Shown here: piece by piece, positions 4,816 to 5,558 of the stretch
Position numbering within the stretch: the stretch's first letter is position 1
Layout of the letters: each line of letters begins with the position of its first letter
Assembly: GCA_030665795.1 (NCBI GenBank)
Contig: DAOUZD010000064.1
Location: 1 to 5,558, forward strand
Reading direction: 5' to 3'
DNA: 5,558 nt
From: Dehalococcoides sp.
Lineage (GTDB): Bacteria > Chloroflexota > Dehalococcoidia > Dehalococcoidales > RBG-16-60-22
The notes under the pieces: model-generated
What the model was told of the DNA's origin: nothing
Database searches by the model: none
Seen by the model: the letters and a program-made list of their open reading frames with translations, nothing else
Program-made: the position numbers and the translations under genes

Positions 4816-5558
4816 ATGGGTTTAGCCAGTATCCGAGAAGCCATTGAAGATATCAAGGAAGGCAAGTTCATCATTATCGTCGATGATGATGATAGAGAGA
4901 ACGAAGGCGACCTAACGATAGCGGCCGAGAAAGTTACCGCAGAAGCAATTAACTTCATGGCACAGCACGGCCGGGGACTCATTTGCCTGCCCATCATCGG
5001 TAAGCGTTTAGATGAACTTCAGATTCCCCTGATGGTGGCGAATAATACCTCCAAGTTTACCACCGCCTTTACCGTATCTATTGAAGCCAAACACAAGGTA
5101 AGCACCGGTATTTCAGCCGCCGACAGGGCCGAGACAATAAAAGCAGTGCTTGACCCGGCGACGAAAGCTGAGGATTTAGTCCAGCCAGGGCACACGTTTC
5201 CACTGCGCGCCAGGGAAGGCGGTGTCCTGCAGCGGGCGGGGCATACCGAGGCGATAGTTGATTTAGCCCGACTGGCTGGCCTCTATCCGGCCGGGGTTAT
5301 CTGCGAGATTTTGAGTGAAGACGGCTCTATGGCACGGCTACCCCAGCTCAAGGTAATGGCCAGGCGGTTTGGGATTAAAATCGTGTCAGTGGCTGACCTT
5401 ATCGCCTACCGCTATCGGCACGAAAGACTGGTACACCGAGTCGCTGAGGCCAAGTTGCCCACTGTTTACGGCGAGTTCACCGCCATTGCTTACCGAAGTG
5501 ATATCGACGCTGATGAACACCTAGCGCTAGTAATGGGAGATGTCGCTACCGATGAGCC
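4816..5558 (+). CDS. ribBA: Bifunctional DHBP synthase / GTP cyclohydrolase II, 3' end outside window
   Basis: The frame runs open to the window end, giving 247 codons of a protein usually near 400 aa. The RibB part (about 1-200) converts ribulose 5-phosphate to 3,4-dihydroxy-2-butanone 4-phosphate. Its acidic metal loop [11 protein letters not shown] (23-33), [12 protein letters not shown] (97-108), [21 protein letters not shown] (126-146) and [12 protein letters not shown] (163-174) are all intact. The RibA part, which opens GTP to start the pterin branch, begins at about 205 with [15 protein letters not shown] (214-228) and [10 protein letters not shown] (233-242). Its zinc cysteines and catalytic residues lie beyond the window, so activity of that half cannot be judged. 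ATG 4816 is preceded by GAGGTGAG at close spacing. It lies 26 nt after ribE, and the pair supplies both early branches and the final step. ribH and ribD are expected downstream or elsewhere. Confidence 0.95.
   Translation, partial: MGLASIREAIEDIKEGKFIIIVDDDDRENEGDLTIAAEKVTAEAINFMAQHGRGLICLPIIGKRLDELQIPLMVANNTSKFTTAFTVSIEAKHKVSTGISAADRAETIKAVLDPATKAEDLVQPGHTFPLRAREGGVLQRAGHTEAIVDLARLAGLYPAGVICEILSEDGSMARLPQLKVMARRFGIKIVSVADLIAYRYRHERLVHRVAEAKLPTVYGEFTAIAYRSDIDADEHLALVMGDVATDE

Overview
The window looks like a piece of a moderate-GC, free-living bacterial chromosome. The mix of genes (a HNH-like zinc protein, small monooxygenase and PcrA cluster; a short Fe-S Old-Yellow-Enzyme-type reductase; a SIMPL lipoprotein; ribE-ribBA; and a G/C-strand-biased palindromic intergenic repeat) suggests an anaerobic Chloroflexota, perhaps Dehalococcoidia. 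That assignment is an inference from gene style. No rRNA, tRNA, CRISPR array or transposase is visible.

Left block (1-1452, minus strand). A promoter with a perfect -35 at 1447-1452 drives a leader of about 170 nt that may hold a tiny membrane-type ORF. Three small genes follow in one direction: a degenerate HNH/zinc-finger protein (930-1250), an ABM-fold monooxygenase-like protein (561-860) and an uncharacterised 101-aa protein (230-535). A hairpin at 152-173 probably ends this unit. Immediately after it lies the start of a UvrD/PcrA-type helicase (1-131, cut by the window edge). Its TATAAT box is placed so that transcription would begin at the A of the ATG, so the mRNA is probably leaderless.

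Middle block (1453-3893, plus strand). A divergent intergenic region of about 330 bp separates the left unit from a 473-aa NADH:flavin oxidoreductase-family protein. This protein keeps the trimethylamine-dehydrogenase-type 4Fe-4S cysteine pattern but lacks the usual C-terminal nucleotide-binding domains. A SIMPL (DUF541) lipoprotein follows with its own good promoter.

Right block (3894-5558, plus strand). The 266-bp gap contains a stack of strong hairpins in C-rich/G-rich sequence, resembling a dispersed palindromic repeat and probably also ending SIMPL transcription. After a promoter whose -10 lies within a 6-bp inverted repeat come ribE (riboflavin synthase) and ribBA (DHBP synthase/GTP cyclohydrolase II, cut by the window end), 26 nt apart and clearly one riboflavin operon. 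RibBA makes both precursor branches and RibE does the last step. Riboflavin feeds the FMN and FAD needed by flavoenzymes such as the oxidoreductase upstream. No FMN riboswitch was recognised upstream of ribE.
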